64,000 nucleotides of DNA from Vulcanococcus sp. Clear-D1 (lineage in GTDB: Bacteria > Cyanobacteriota > Cyanobacteriia > PCC-6307 > Cyanobiaceae), in the NCBI RefSeq assembly GCF_014654725.1, contig NZ_JACVZV010000015.1, positions 62,001-126,000 on the forward strand. The letters run 5' to 3'. This document shows positions 19,157 to 28,393 of the stretch, in pieces; positions within the stretch are counted from its first letter, which is position 1, and each line of letters opens with the position of its first letter. A program made the translations under genes and the position numbers. Under the pieces are notes generated by a model. That model ran no database searches, was not told the DNA's origin, and saw nothing but the letters and a program-made list of their open reading frames with translations.

Positions 19157-20028
19157 GCGGCCACAGCCTTGGTCACGCCGTGCATGCGCAATAGGCTCAC
19201 CAGGGTGCTGCGCAACTTGGTGCGGGGCACGATGTGATCCACGAAGCCGTGGTCGCGCAGGTATTCCGCGGTTTGGAAGTCGTCGGGGAGCTTCTCGCGC
19301 AGGGTTTGTTCGATCACGCGGCGGCCGGCGAAGCCGATCAGCGCCTTGGGCTCCGCCAGGATCAGATCGCCCAGCATCGCGAAACTGGCGGTCACGCCAC
19401 CGGTGGTGGGGTGGGTGAGCAGGGGCATGTAGAGCAGCTCAGCCTGGCGGTGGCGCTCCAGAGCTCCGGAGATCTTGGCCATCTGCATCAGGGAGAGCAT
19501 GCCCTCCTGCATGCGGGCGCCGCCGGAGGCGCACACGATCAGCACCGGGTAGCGGCGGGCGGTGGCCTCCTCGATCAGGCGTGCCAGCTTCTCGCCCACC
19601 ACCGAGCCCATCGAGCCGCCCATGAAGCGGAAATCCATCACACCGAGGGCCAGGGGAAGGCCCTCCACCCGGCAGAGCCCGGTGATCACCCCATCCTTGA
19701 GGCCGGTGCTGCGCTGCGTATCACGAATGCGATCGGCATAGCTGCGGCGATCCTTGAAGGCCAGCGGATCGGTGGGGCTTAGATCGCTATCAAGGGGCTC
19801 GAAGCTGCCTTCATCAGCAATCAGGCCGATGCGCTCTTCGCTGAAGATGCGGTGGTGGTAACCGCAGCCGCCACACACGCTGGCGTTCGCGGCCAGGTCC
19901 TTGCGGTACACCACCAGCCCGCACTCAGGGCATTTGCTCCAGAGGCCGTCGTCCTCGTTGACCTCCTGGGCCACACGCACGGCCGGAGCGGTTTTGCGGC
20001 GATCGGCGAACCAGTCGAACAGCGACAT
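19153..20028 (-). CDS. accD: Acetyl-CoA carboxylase carboxyltransferase subunit beta
   Basis: 291 residues. N-terminal zinc ribbon (CPECG ... CGGCG, about 33-56) and the carboxyltransferase core with [17 protein letters not shown] and [17 protein letters not shown]. With AccA it transfers carboxybiotin CO2 to acetyl-CoA, the committed step of fatty acid synthesis. Full length. Confidence 0.96.
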   Translation of the reverse strand: MSLFDWFADRRKTAPAVRVAQEVNEDDGLWSKCPECGLVVYRKDLAANASVCGGCGYHHRIFSEERIGLIADEGSFEPLDSDLSPTDPLAFKDRRSYADRIRDTQRSTGLKDGVITGLCRVEGLPLALGVMDFRFMGGSMGSVVGEKLARLIEEATARRYPVLIVCASGGARMQEGMLSLMQMAKISGALERHRQAELLYMPLLTHPTTGGVTASFAMLGDLILAEPKALIGFAGRRVIEQTLREKLPDDFQTAEYLRDHGFVDHIVPRTKLRSTLVSLLRMHGVTKAVAA

Positions 20029-20063
20029 CGAGCCAGCGGTGTCCGCAACTACAGGTCAGTCCA

Positions 20064-20924
20064 TTAAAGGGCGCCCCAGCCCAGCCAGAGGCTGAAGCGT
20101 TGCAGCCAGAAGCTGTTGCCGGCGCACCACACGGCGAGCCCGGCTCCAGCGAGAAAGGGGCCAAAGGGGAAGGGCTGGCCGCGCTTGAGGCGACCGCTCA
20201 ACAGGCCGATCACCCCCAACAGGGCACCGCCAAACACCGAGAGCATCACCGTGAGACCCAGCCCGGTCAGGCCCAGCCAGGCGCCGAGCAGGGCCGCCAG
20301 CTTCGCGTCACCTAGTCCGAGGGCCGGTTTCCCGAGCAGCTTCTGGGCCAGGGCGCTGGTGGCTTCAAAGCCCAGCAGGCCGGCGCTGGCCGCCAGTAAG
20401 TGCCAGAGCAGCAGCTCGCGCCCGGGACCATCACCTTGGCTGAAGCCAGCGATGGCGCTCACCACCAGCCCCAGCACCACTCCCCAGCGGCAGAGGGGCT
20501 CCGGCAGCCAGAGCTGATCCAGGTCGATCAGCACCATCGGCAGCAGCAGGCTGATCAGCAGCCAGCCCGCCAGCACAACCAGCCAGGCGGGTGCGCCGGC
20601 AAGACTGGATCCGGCTGCGCTCACAGCGGCGGGCGCAGCAGCGGCGGCCACAAACAACCCGGAGCAGAGCAGCTCCACGGCGGGATACTGCACGGCGATG
20701 GCCGTTCCGCAGTGGCGGCAGCGGCCCCGCAGCAGCAGCCAGCTCAGAACAGGGATGTTCTCGAACCAGCGCAGGGTGGTGCCGCAGCGGGGGCAATGGC
20801 TGCGGGGCCGCACCACCGATTCCTGGCGGGGCAGGCGCCAGGCCACCACATTGAGGAAGCTGCCGATGCAGGCCCCCAGCAGGGCCGCGAGCAGGGCGAG
20901 CTCAGGAGACAGGGGAGGCTGCAT
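20064..20924 (-). CDS. pilD: Prepilin peptidase / N-methyltransferase
   Basis: 286 residues, about eight membrane helices. Both CxxC pairs of the N-terminal cytoplasmic domain are present (CPRCG and CRHCG, about 44-75), as are the two aspartic protease positions: [12 protein letters not shown] and [16 protein letters not shown]. Processes and methylates type IV prepilins and pseudopilins. No pilin genes are near in the window. Start overlaps the stop of the upstream small gene by one base. Confidence 0.9.
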   Translation of the reverse strand: MQPPLSPELALLAALLGACIGSFLNVVAWRLPRQESVVRPRSHCPRCGTTLRWFENIPVLSWLLLRGRCRHCGTAIAVQYPAVELLCSGLFVAAAAAPAAVSAAGSSLAGAPAWLVVLAGWLLISLLLPMVLIDLDQLWLPEPLCRWGVVLGLVVSAIAGFSQGDGPGRELLLWHLLAASAGLLGFEATSALAQKLLGKPALGLGDAKLAALLGAWLGLTGLGLTVMLSVFGGALLGVIGLLSGRLKRGQPFPFGPFLAGAGLAVWCAGNSFWLQRFSLWLGWGAL

Positions 20925-21184
20925 CAGCCGCGCAGAGGGGAGCGGGAGGAGCGGCTGCGACCACTGCGGCCGCGCACCAGCTCCAGCGGTATGAATTGTT
21001 CCTCAGGCAGCAACACCGGCAACTCGAACACCACCCGGCCCTGCTGTGGGCCGATCACCACACCCAGAGGATCCGGATGGGTTGGAGAGCATTCGAGGAA
21101 GTGGAAATAGATCCGCCGGGCTGAGGCGATCACCTCGGCACTGTTGATCCGATCCCAGCGTGGTTGCGGCGTGAGCGGTTGCAC
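20924..21184 (-). CDS. Small conserved-looking hypothetical protein
   Basis: About 86 residues from GTG 21184; another GTG at 21211 is in frame but lies inside a hairpin that probably terminates prk, so I prefer the later start. Central part ([21 protein letters not shown]...[18 protein letters not shown]) looks like a folded beta-rich domain; the C-terminus is Arg/Ser rich ([12 protein letters not shown]), suggesting nucleic acid or membrane contact. TGATG overlap with pilD implies coupled translation. No family recognised. Confidence 0.55.
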   Translation of the reverse strand: MQPLTPQPRWDRINSAEVIASARRIYFHFLECSPTHPDPLGVVIGPQQGRVVFELPVLLPEEQFIPLELVRGRSGRSRSSRSPLRG

Positions 21185-21233
21185 AGAAGAACCCACCGCC
21201 CCCCGAATCACAAAGGATGGGGAGGCCGGTGGG
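21184..21233 (-). terminator. Possible terminator downstream of prk
   Basis: Plus strand CCCACCG (21192-21198) pairs with CGGTGGG (21227-21233), with additional C-run/G-run pairing inside; on the minus strand the stem is followed by TTCTTCTG. Position fits termination of prk, about 100 bases after its stop. The T tract is interrupted. Confidence 0.4.
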
Positions 21234-21332
21234 TTGTTGCGCCGGGGTATCCCAGTGCGTTCGGGCTGAGGAGCAACCGAGATGGGTGGACCGTGTCCGC
21301 CAGTTGAGCCCCAGCCTAGGTGCAGTGGAGGC

Positions 21333-22235
21333 TCAGGCCAGGCGCTTCTTTTCCTCGATCATGCGATGAATGATCGGGGTGAGGATCAGCTCCATGGCGA
21401 AGCCCATCTTGCCGCCGTTAACCACGATGGAGGTGGGGCTGGACATGAACGAATCGTGGATCATGTCGAGCAGGTAGGTGAAGTCGATCCCCCACTTCTC
21501 ACGGGCTCCCTTGCGGAAGTGAATGATCACGAACGATTCATCCGGGGTGGGGATGTCGCGGATCATGAAGGGGTTCGAGGTGTCCACGGTGGGGACACGC
21601 TGGAAGTTGATGTCGGTCTGGCTGAACTGCGGGCAGATGTGGTTGATGTAATCCGGCATGCGACGCAGGATCGTGTCCACGGTGGCCTCGGCCGAGTAGC
21701 CGCGCTCCTTGTTGTCGCGGGCGATCTTCTGGATCCACTCCAGGTTCACGATCGGCACCACGCCCACCAGCAGGTCGGCCAGACCGGCCACGTCGTAGCC
21801 GTCACCCTTCACGCCGCCGTGCAGGCCTTCATAGAAGAGCAGGTCGGTGCCGGCAGGGATGGGTTCCCAGGGGGTGAACTGACCAGGCTCAAGGTTCGTG
21901 CCGAGACGGGCGTTGTGCTCGGCAGCTTCCTCGACCGAGTGCAAGTAGTAGCGCTTCTCGCCGGTGCCGGTTTCGCCGTAGCTCTTGAACAGTTCGCCGA
22001 GCTTGTCGAACAGGTTGGCCTCAGGGCCGAAGTGGCTGAAGTTCTCGCCCTTGGCCATGGCTGAGGCCATGGCTTCCTTCATGGGGCCGCGCTCGTAGCG
22101 GTGGTAGCTGTCGCCCTCCACCACGGCCGGAGTGATGCCTTCGCGCTTGAAGATGTGCTCAAAGGCACGCTTCACAGTGCTGGTTCCCGCGCCGGAGGAA
22201 CCGGTGACCGACACGACCGGGTGACGCTTCGACAT
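21333..22235 (-). CDS. prk: Phosphoribulokinase, class I (proteobacterial type)
   Basis: 300 residues starting MSKRHPVVSVTGSSGAGTST: the P-loop has Thr where most kinases have Lys, as in class I PRKs. Further blocks: VVEGDSYHRYERGPM, FSHFGPEANLFDKL, DLLFYEGLHGG and HICPQFSQTDINFQRVP. Phosphorylates ribulose-5-phosphate for Rubisco. Class I enzymes are typical of proteobacteria and of alpha-cyanobacteria with form IA Rubisco; beta-cyanobacteria and plants use the unrelated-in-detail class II, so this gene is a lineage marker. Monocistronic by spacing. Confidence 0.95.
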   Translation of the reverse strand: MSKRHPVVSVTGSSGAGTSTVKRAFEHIFKREGITPAVVEGDSYHRYERGPMKEAMASAMAKGENFSHFGPEANLFDKLGELFKSYGETGTGEKRYYLHSVEEAAEHNARLGTNLEPGQFTPWEPIPAGTDLLFYEGLHGGVKGDGYDVAGLADLLVGVVPIVNLEWIQKIARDNKERGYSAEATVDTILRRMPDYINHICPQFSQTDINFQRVPTVDTSNPFMIRDIPTPDESFVIIHFRKGAREKWGIDFTYLLDMIHDSFMSSPTSIVVNGGKMGFAMELILTPIIHRMIEEKKRLA

Positions 22236-22315
22236 GCGCGAGATCAGCAGAACTTGGGGGAGTTTGGCAGGTCGCGGTGCCAGCTCCCCGGAATCGTGAT
22301 CAGCGCTGGTTCAGC

Positions 22316-23401
22316 TCAGCCGGCCAGGGCCGCCAGCAGCTGATCGCCCATCGCCTTGCACCCCAACTGGGTGCAGCCTTCGGCCATCAGATCACCGGTG
22401 CGGTAACCGCCGGCCAGCACCGTGTCGACGGCTTGCTCCAGGTCGGCGGCGGCGGCGTCCTGGTGGAGGCCCACCCGCAGCATCATTGCGGCGCTGAGCA
22501 CCATCGCCATCGGGTTGGCCTTGTCCTGGCGGGCGATGTCGGGAGCTGAGCCGTGGATGGGCTCAAACAGGCCCGGGCCGCTGGTGCCCAGGGATGCGGA
22601 GGGCAGCATGCCGATCGAGCCGGAGAGCATGGCGGCCTCATCGCTGAGGATGTCGCCGAAGAGATTGCTGGTGAGCAGCACGTCGAACTGACGGGGGTTG
22701 CGCACCAGCTGCATCGCAGCGTTGTCCACATACATGTGGCTGAGCTCCACGCCCGGATAGCTGGCGGCGTGCATCGCTTCCACCCGGTCGCGCCAGAGCT
22801 GGCTGACATCCAGCACGTTGGCTTTGTCCACACTGCAGAGGCGGCCGCTGCGCTGCTGGGCCAGATCGAAGCCCACCTTGGCGATGCGATCGATCTCATC
22901 GTCGAAGTAGGCCATGGTGTTGAAGCCGCGCACGCGGCCTTCTGCCTCGACGCGGCCTTTGGGCGTGCCGAAATACACGCCACCGGTGAGCTCACGCACC
23001 ACCATCAGATCCACCCCTTCGATCACCTCGCGCTTGAGGGTGGAGGCATCGATCAGGGCGGGGATGATCTTCACCGGCCGCAGGTTGGCGAACAGCCCCA
23101 TGCCGGCCCGCAGCCCCAGCAGCCCGGTTTCGGGGCGCTTCTCGCGGGGCAGGGTGTCGTATTGGGGGGAGCCGATGGCGGCCAGCAGCACGGCATCGGC
23201 GGCCTTGCAGGCCTCTAGGGTGCTGGCAGGCAGGGGTTCGCCGGTGGCGTCAATGGCGGCCCCGCCCATGGGCTGCTCGTCGTAGACGAGCTCAAAGCCG
23301 TGCTTGCAGCTGACAGCATCCAGCAGCTGGCGGGCCACAGCCGTGATCTCCGGACCGATGCCGTCGCCGGGGAGCAGGGTGATCCGGTAGCTGGAGGTCA
23401 T
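22316..23401 (-). CDS. leuB: 3-isopropylmalate dehydrogenase
   Basis: 361 residues. [11 protein letters not shown] at the N-terminus, the substrate Arg-rich stretch ([19 protein letters not shown]), catalytic Tyr/Lys region and the Mg/NAD part [15 protein letters not shown] and [21 protein letters not shown] near residue 280. Oxidative decarboxylation of 3-isopropylmalate in leucine synthesis. Confidence 0.96.
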   Translation of the reverse strand: MTSSYRITLLPGDGIGPEITAVARQLLDAVSCKHGFELVYDEQPMGGAAIDATGEPLPASTLEACKAADAVLLAAIGSPQYDTLPREKRPETGLLGLRAGMGLFANLRPVKIIPALIDASTLKREVIEGVDLMVVRELTGGVYFGTPKGRVEAEGRVRGFNTMAYFDDEIDRIAKVGFDLAQQRSGRLCSVDKANVLDVSQLWRDRVEAMHAASYPGVELSHMYVDNAAMQLVRNPRQFDVLLTSNLFGDILSDEAAMLSGSIGMLPSASLGTSGPGLFEPIHGSAPDIARQDKANPMAMVLSAAMMLRVGLHQDAAAADLEQAVDTVLAGGYRTGDLMAEGCTQLGCKAMGDQLLAALAG

Positions 23402-23463
23402 GGTCGCGCTGGTGCTGGGCGCGAGGCTACGCGGCGATGCGTGAGGTGCTCACCCGATCTGGC

Positions 23464-24531
23464 TCAGGGGGTGCGGCTCTTCTCGAGGCTGCGGATCGCC
23501 TTGGCCAGCTCGGGCAGTTTGTTGAAGGCGGCGGAGCAGCGCAGCCAGAGGCGGTTGGGGATGGCGGGGTAGCCGCTCACCACCTCGCCGGCGGCCACTT
23601 CGCCATGGATGCCGGATTTGGAGGAGGCGATCGAGCGATCCCCCATCACAGCTTTATTGGCCAGGCCAACCTGGCCGGCCAGGATCACACCATGGCCAAG
23701 GCGGGCGCCGCCGGCGATGCCCACCTGGGCTGCCAGGGCGCAACCTTTGCCGGTGGTCACGCCGTGGCCGATGTGCACCAGGTTGTCGATCTTGGTGCCG
23801 GCGCCGATGCGGGTTTCGCCCACTGACGGGCGGTCGATCGTGCTGCCGCAGCCCACTTCAACGCCGTCTTCAAGCACTACCAGGCCGGTCTGCGGCATTT
23901 TTCGCCAGCCCTGAGCTGTGGGCACGAAGCCGAAGCCCTCGCTGCCCACCACGGCATTGGAATGCACCACGCAGGCGCGGCCCAAGCGTGAGCCGGGATG
24001 CAGCACCGCCCCGGCGTGCAGTTCGCAGCCATCGCCGATTTGCACGTCGTCGTAGATCACCACATTGGGGTGGATCGTGCAGCTCGATCCGATCTGCACC
24101 TGGGCGCCGATCACCACGTGAGCTCCCACATGGCTTCCCATGCCCACCACGGCATCGGGATCCACCACAGCGCTGGCGTGGATGCCCGGGGGCTTGGGCT
24201 TGCGCGGATACAAGACATCCAGCGCTTCTGCGAAGGCCAGGCGAGGATCCCGCAGGGCAATCCAGGCCTGGCTGCGCCCTGTGGCCTGCTGCTGCAGGGC
24301 CTCAGCTTCATCGCCCTTGGCCGGCAACAGCACTGCACTCGCACCGCTCGCAGCTAAGGCTGCTGAAAGGGCGTTGCCAGGTTCCAGGAAGCTCAGCTCA
24401 CCGTGGCCGGATTGATCGAGAGCAGCCGCGCCGCGCAGCTCTGGATCATCCGCCAGGTTGTGGCTCAGGCCCTGGGTGCCGCCTGCGGCCTGCACCTCGC
24501 TCAGGTGGCTGAGCAATTGGCTGAAGCGCAT
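23464..24531 (-). CDS. lpxD: UDP-3-O-acylglucosamine N-acyltransferase
   Basis: 355 residues. N-terminal uridine-binding domain (about 1-105) followed by many left-handed beta-helix hexapeptide repeats (about 110-310; e.g. [20 protein letters not shown]) and the active-site region [13 protein letters not shown]. Adds the N-linked acyl chain in lipid A synthesis. The start ATG 24531 ([10 protein letters not shown]) is chosen over ATG 24588 because the family begins here. The following C-terminal helix is shortened but complete. Confidence 0.93.
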   Translation of the reverse strand: MRFSQLLSHLSEVQAAGGTQGLSHNLADDPELRGAAALDQSGHGELSFLEPGNALSAALAASGASAVLLPAKGDEAEALQQQATGRSQAWIALRDPRLAFAEALDVLYPRKPKPPGIHASAVVDPDAVVGMGSHVGAHVVIGAQVQIGSSCTIHPNVVIYDDVQIGDGCELHAGAVLHPGSRLGRACVVHSNAVVGSEGFGFVPTAQGWRKMPQTGLVVLEDGVEVGCGSTIDRPSVGETRIGAGTKIDNLVHIGHGVTTGKGCALAAQVGIAGGARLGHGVILAGQVGLANKAVMGDRSIASSKSGIHGEVAAGEVVSGYPAIPNRLWLRCSAAFNKLPELAKAIRSLEKSRTP

Positions 24532-24619
24532 GGGAGCCGCTGAAACCTGGAGGTCGGCCGGATCGTAGGTGGATTGGGCTGGGAGCACCGCAAGCCGACT
24601 GGGCCATGCAGCCCTGGGA

Positions 24620-25702
24620 TCAGGTGCTGTTGGCGCCGGGTGTGATCACCAGGTGATCGCGGTGCACCACCAGACCGCGCTGGCCTTTGCGCTCCTGGAG
24701 CTCGTCACTGTCCATGGCGCAGAGGCCGCGGGCCAGTTCACGGCCATCCAGGCTCAGCAGCCGCACGGCATCGCGTCGGTTGAAGTCGCCCTCCACCTGG
24801 TGCACGCCCACCGCCAAGAGCGACGCTCCTTGATCCAGGAGGGCCCGCTCCGCGCCGGCATCGATGGTGATCGAGCCCTTCGGCAGCAAGGCGTGGGCGA
24901 GCCAGCCCTTGCGATCGCTCAGGGGTTTTTCGCTGGGGCGGAACAGCGTGCCGCGCGGTTCACCGGCGAGCAGGGCATTGAGTACGGCCGGGTCGCGGCC
25001 ATCAGCCAACCGCACCTGAATGCCGCTGGCGGTGGCGATGCGGGCGGCTGAGAGCTTGGTGGTCATGCCGCCGGTGCCCCAGCGGCCGCCCCCCTTGGCC
25101 ACACCGCTCAGTGCTTCCAGTTCAGCCAGGTTGTTCACCGTGGCGATCGGGCGGGCGTCGGCATCGCTACGGGGATCACCGGAGTAGAGGCTGTCGATGT
25201 CGGTGAGCAGCACCAGTTCATCGGCCTGCACCGCCACCGCTACCAGGGCCGAGAGGGTGTCGTTGTCGCCGAAGCGCAGTTCGTCGGTGGCGAGGGTGTC
25301 GTTCTCGTTGATCACCGGTGTCACCCCCCAGGCCAGCAATTGCTCGAGGGTTCGGCAGGCGTTCTGATAGCGGCGGCGCGAGGCCAGATCGCCGCGAGTG
25401 AGCAGCACCTGGGCCACGCAGCGCTGATGGCGGGCGAAGGCCTGGTCGTACAGGGTCATCAACCGCCCTTGGCCCACCGCTGCAGCGGCCTGAAGACCCT
25501 CCAGTTCCGTGGGGCGTTCGCTGTGGCCCAGGGCCGTGCAGCCCAGACCTACCGCACCACTGGTCACCATCACCACCGGCTCCCCGCGCTCCCAGAGGCT
25601 GCAGAGACTGGCAGCCAGATCGGCGATCACCTCTTCGGTGTCGCGTCCGCCGGCGCCCCGCAGCACGCTGGTGCCCACCTTCACCACCCGCCGCATCGTC
25701 AT
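24620..25702 (-). CDS. proB: Glutamate 5-kinase
   Basis: 360 residues from ATG 25702 ([16 protein letters not shown]). Amino acid kinase domain with [13 protein letters not shown] and [21 protein letters not shown], glycine-rich GGRWGTGGM nucleotide part, and a C-terminal PUA domain (about 275-355). First step of proline synthesis. ProA is not in the window. One base separates it from the YqeG-like stop, so they are coupled. Confidence 0.95.
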   Translation of the reverse strand: MTMRRVVKVGTSVLRGAGGRDTEEVIADLAASLCSLWERGEPVVMVTSGAVGLGCTALGHSERPTELEGLQAAAAVGQGRLMTLYDQAFARHQRCVAQVLLTRGDLASRRRYQNACRTLEQLLAWGVTPVINENDTLATDELRFGDNDTLSALVAVAVQADELVLLTDIDSLYSGDPRSDADARPIATVNNLAELEALSGVAKGGGRWGTGGMTTKLSAARIATASGIQVRLADGRDPAVLNALLAGEPRGTLFRPSEKPLSDRKGWLAHALLPKGSITIDAGAERALLDQGASLLAVGVHQVEGDFNRRDAVRLLSLDGRELARGLCAMDSDELQERKGQRGLVVHRDHLVITPGANST

Positions 25703-25703
25703 C

Positions 25704-26225
25704 TCAGCTGAGGGTGGCCCCCGCCAGCCGTGCCAGCTGCACCTCCAGCCGCTGCCAGTGATCGTGGGGGCAGGGCTCACCCTCGGGATTCACCGGCTTC
25801 ACCAGCACCGTGTAGAGGCCGAGGCGGTTACCCGCCAACACATCGGTGAACACCCGATCGCCCACGATCGCCACCTGGCTGTGGGGCAGATCGAGCTGCT
25901 CGATCACGCGCCGCAGCGGCCCGCGCCGTGGTTTGCCCGCACTGGTGGTGTAACTGACCCCCAACTGATCGGCTACCGCGCCGATGCGGCTGCGGGAGGG
26001 GTTGTTGCTGAACAGGTGCAGGGGCAGGGTCTGCTGGGCGCGTCGCAACCAGGCCTCCACTGCCGGAGGCAGTTCGCTGCCTCGGCGCGGCAACAGCGTG
26101 CGATCCACATCCAGCACCAGGGCACGGATGCCCTGGGCCAGCAGTTGATGCAGCGGCAGCGCAGCCAGGGTGCCGGGGGCCACCAGGTTGGGCTGCAGCA
26201 GTTGTGGCAGAGACAGGTTGCTCAC
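25704..26225 (-). CDS. YqeG-family HAD phosphatase
   Basis: About 173 residues from GTG 26225. HAD subfamily IIIA: LVLDVDRTLLPRRG (motif I, DxDxT), LFSNNPSRSR (motif II), GKPRRGPLRR (motif III Lys) and VAIVGDRVFTDVLAGNRLG (motif IV). The family includes YqeG and mitochondrial Gep4, a phosphatidylglycerophosphate phosphatase; a PgsA-like enzyme at 37904-38434 could supply its substrate, but this is inference. Part of a run of five tightly spaced minus-strand genes. Confidence 0.82.
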   Translation of the reverse strand: MSNLSLPQLLQPNLVAPGTLAALPLHQLLAQGIRALVLDVDRTLLPRRGSELPPAVEAWLRRAQQTLPLHLFSNNPSRSRIGAVADQLGVSYTTSAGKPRRGPLRRVIEQLDLPHSQVAIVGDRVFTDVLAGNRLGLYTVLVKPVNPEGEPCPHDHWQRLEVQLARLAGATLS

Positions 26226-26241
26226 GGTGTGCGGCGACCAA

Positions 26242-26811
26242 TCAGCCTTCACCGAGCTCGCGCTCGTCGAGTTCGGCCTCGATGCGGGGCTGGATCCGCT
26301 CGAATTCCTCGCCTTCCACCAGTCGCCCTTCACCGTTCTCCATGCGTGCCACCACGAAGAAGGGATCCAGGGGAATGAACAGCCCGTATTCCTCGCCCTC
26401 GGCGCGGAACTGGATCAGCATTTCGTAAAGATCGGTTTCCTCGTCCTCGTCGTCGGCATCGATCTCGTCGTCGAGTTCTTCGGGATCGGGCTCTTCCAGT
26501 TCACCGCTCACGGTGAGGGTCACAGCCGAGCGCACCAGGGTGAGGTCGTGCTCCTGCAACACCACATCCGCCACCGAGAGAATCGGTTCGGCGCCGCTGA
26601 GCTCATCGATCACCTCGTCGTCGCTGTCGTCATCGGCGGCGATCTTCACCAGGCACACCGGGGTATCCACCGGGGTGAGCAGGGCGTAGTCATTGCCGTC
26701 GAGCGGGATCAGCTGCTCGAGGAAGCACAGCAACTGACGCCCTTCGCTGTCGCGCACAAGCACGGTGGGGACATCGCCGGCACCGTTGGCGCTGGGACCG
26801 TCTGAGCTCAT
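26242..26811 (-). CDS. DUF3727 / DUF1292-like acidic protein
   Basis: 189 residues from ATG 26811 (MSSDGPSANGAGDVPTVLV). Strongly acidic, including Asp/Glu-only stretches around residues 113-130. An N-terminal half (about 14-85) resembles the DUF1292 pattern (FLEQLIPLDGNDYALLTPVD), the C-terminal half repeats the theme (QFRAEGEEYGLFIPLDPFFVVAR), matching cyanobacterial DUF3727 proteins. Function unknown; sits 19 bases after ruvX. Confidence 0.75.
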   Translation of the reverse strand: MSSDGPSANGAGDVPTVLVRDSEGRQLLCFLEQLIPLDGNDYALLTPVDTPVCLVKIAADDDSDDEVIDELSGAEPILSVADVVLQEHDLTLVRSAVTLTVSGELEEPDPEELDDEIDADDEDEETDLYEMLIQFRAEGEEYGLFIPLDPFFVVARMENGEGRLVEGEEFERIQPRIEAELDERELGEG

Positions 26812-26830
26812 GGGTGGTTCCTTGGTGTCT

Positions 26831-27310
26831 TCAGGATGCCTGGGCGTCGGCCCCTGAGCCAACGGCAGGGGCCTGCGCGTGCACCGGCGCCGGTTCAGGA
26901 CCCTCCTGAAGCCACTGCTCCAGCAGCAGTGCTGCTGCGGCGCTGTCGAGGGCGCCGCTGCGGTCGCCGTGGAGGCCGTGGCGCTCAGCGGCGGACCAGC
27001 TGCTGGCGTACTCATTCACCAGGGCCAGGGGCAGCTCCAGGTGACGCGCCAACCGTTCGCCGTAGCGGCGGCAGTGCTCGGCCTGCTCGGTGGGCTGTTG
27101 CTGTGCATCCAGGGGCAGGCCAACCACCAGCGCGGTGATCCGCCGCTTGCTCACCAGCAGGCGCAGCTGTTCCAGGTCGGCGGGATAGCGGCCGCGCCGC
27201 AATGCCGGCAGGGGCGTCACGGTGAGGCCGAGCGGGTCACAGCCGGCCAGGCCGATGCGTTTACGGCCCACATCCAGGGCCAGCACAGAGCGAGGTGCCG
27301 GGCGGTTCAA
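26831..27310 (-). CDS. ruvX: Holliday junction resolvase RuvX (YqgF)
   Basis: About 159 residues from TTG 27310, which overlaps the preceding stop (TTGA). RNase H-like fold: LALDVGRKRIGLAGCDP (first catalytic Asp), VVGLPLDAQQ, VNEYASSWSAAE (equivalent of DER, with Asn for the first Asp but Glu kept) and ALDSAAAALLLEQW (last Asp). YqgF proteins resolve recombination junctions and/or process pre-16S rRNA ends. The Ala/Pro tail is extra. Confidence 0.85.
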   Translation of the reverse strand: MNRPAPRSVLALDVGRKRIGLAGCDPLGLTVTPLPALRRGRYPADLEQLRLLVSKRRITALVVGLPLDAQQQPTEQAEHCRRYGERLARHLELPLALVNEYASSWSAAERHGLHGDRSGALDSAAAALLLEQWLQEGPEPAPVHAQAPAVGSGADAQAS

Positions 27311-28392
27311 GGCCGGCCCAGGGGGGTCGGGATCGGGCGCTGCCCGGGTTGCAGCCGGCCGAGCATCGATTCGAGCCGTTGGGCCATCTGAGTGCTGTGC
27401 TGGGGCGCGTGACGCCGCCACACGCTCCGTGCCATCACCACCTCTTCACCCTCGGGTGCCATGCCGAGGCTCTGCAGCCAGGTGCTGCGCTCGCTGTCGA
27501 GTACGTCGCTGCGCACCAGCAGGTTGTCTGCGCCGGCGGCGCTGTGCTCCAGCAGCAGCTGCAGCGGCTCACCCAGCAGGTGCTGCCAGCCGGGATGCAC
27601 GCTCAGTTCGAGTTCAGGCAGTCCCCGGTTGCCGGGGCGAAGCCGCCGGGCGCCTGCCACGGCCTGCTGGCGGGTGCAGTCGAACAGCATCAGACTCGGC
27701 TGCTCGCTTTGATCGAGCAGATCGTCGACGCGTCGATCCAGCAGTTGGCGCAGCTGCGCCGGCAGCGCGGCCTGCTCGAGCTGCCACATGGCCAAAGCCG
27801 TGCGGCGGTTGAGGGCCCTGAGCTGCAGGTCATGCGGTAGAGCGCGTTGCTCCGGCTCCGATGGGGGTTCCCAGCGCCAGAGGGTTTCACGGCGCAGGGG
27901 CTGGAAGCCTTGTTGGCGCAGCAGGGCTAATCGGTCGCTGTCGGTGGTGGCGGCCGTGGCGATCCAACTGGCGGCGCCACGGCTGCGTTGGATCGCTTCA
28001 CGGATCAGCGCCGCTTCGATGGCCATGCGGCCCGCCTCTCCGGCCGCCAGGCTCGCTTCGCTGCTGCGTAACTGCAGCAGCTGCCAGCAACTGCCGCTGC
28101 GGTTCAGCCGTTGGCTGAGGAGCAGGCCCAGGGGGTGCTGGGGCTCCCGGTAGGCCAGCAGTACATCGGGCACCAGCGGGGGTCTGGCGGTGAGGCTGTT
28201 CAGGAGCCGTTCAGGGCCCTGCAGCAGCACCGCGCGCTGCAGCAGGGGCAGGAGGTCGGCGAAGAAGGGGTCCTGCAACAGCGGCAGGTGCCAACCGCGC
28301 AGGGGAACAATGTGCAGGCACGGGGCCTGAGCGGGTCGCTGGGCTGGTGCAGCTGAAGACACGGCGCTCGGCCTGATAGGCCATGAGCCCAT
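27307..28392 (-). CDS. GNAT-like acetyltransferase protein
   Basis: Up to 361 residues from ATG 28392; GTG 28362 is an alternative. The N-terminal 170 residues contain a GNAT-like pattern: a cofactor-loop equivalent followed by LLRQQGFQPLRRETLWRW, the usual C-terminal strand of N-acetyltransferases. The C-terminal half has no clear family. It overlaps the ruvX start by four bases and lies next to the F420-ligase-like gene. Substrate unknown. Confidence 0.6.
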   Translation of the reverse strand: MGSWPIRPSAVSSAAPAQRPAQAPCLHIVPLRGWHLPLLQDPFFADLLPLLQRAVLLQGPERLLNSLTARPPLVPDVLLAYREPQHPLGLLLSQRLNRSGSCWQLLQLRSSEASLAAGEAGRMAIEAALIREAIQRSRGAASWIATAATTDSDRLALLRQQGFQPLRRETLWRWEPPSEPEQRALPHDLQLRALNRRTALAMWQLEQAALPAQLRQLLDRRVDDLLDQSEQPSLMLFDCTRQQAVAGARRLRPGNRGLPELELSVHPGWQHLLGEPLQLLLEHSAAGADNLLVRSDVLDSERSTWLQSLGMAPEGEEVVMARSVWRRHAPQHSTQMAQRLESMLGRLQPGQRPIPTPLGRP

Positions 28393-28393
28393 G

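Noticed and set aside
21235-21332. tRNA or small RNA between prk and the small gene
   Set aside because: No acceptor stem or T-loop pattern could be found; only the weak terminator is supported.
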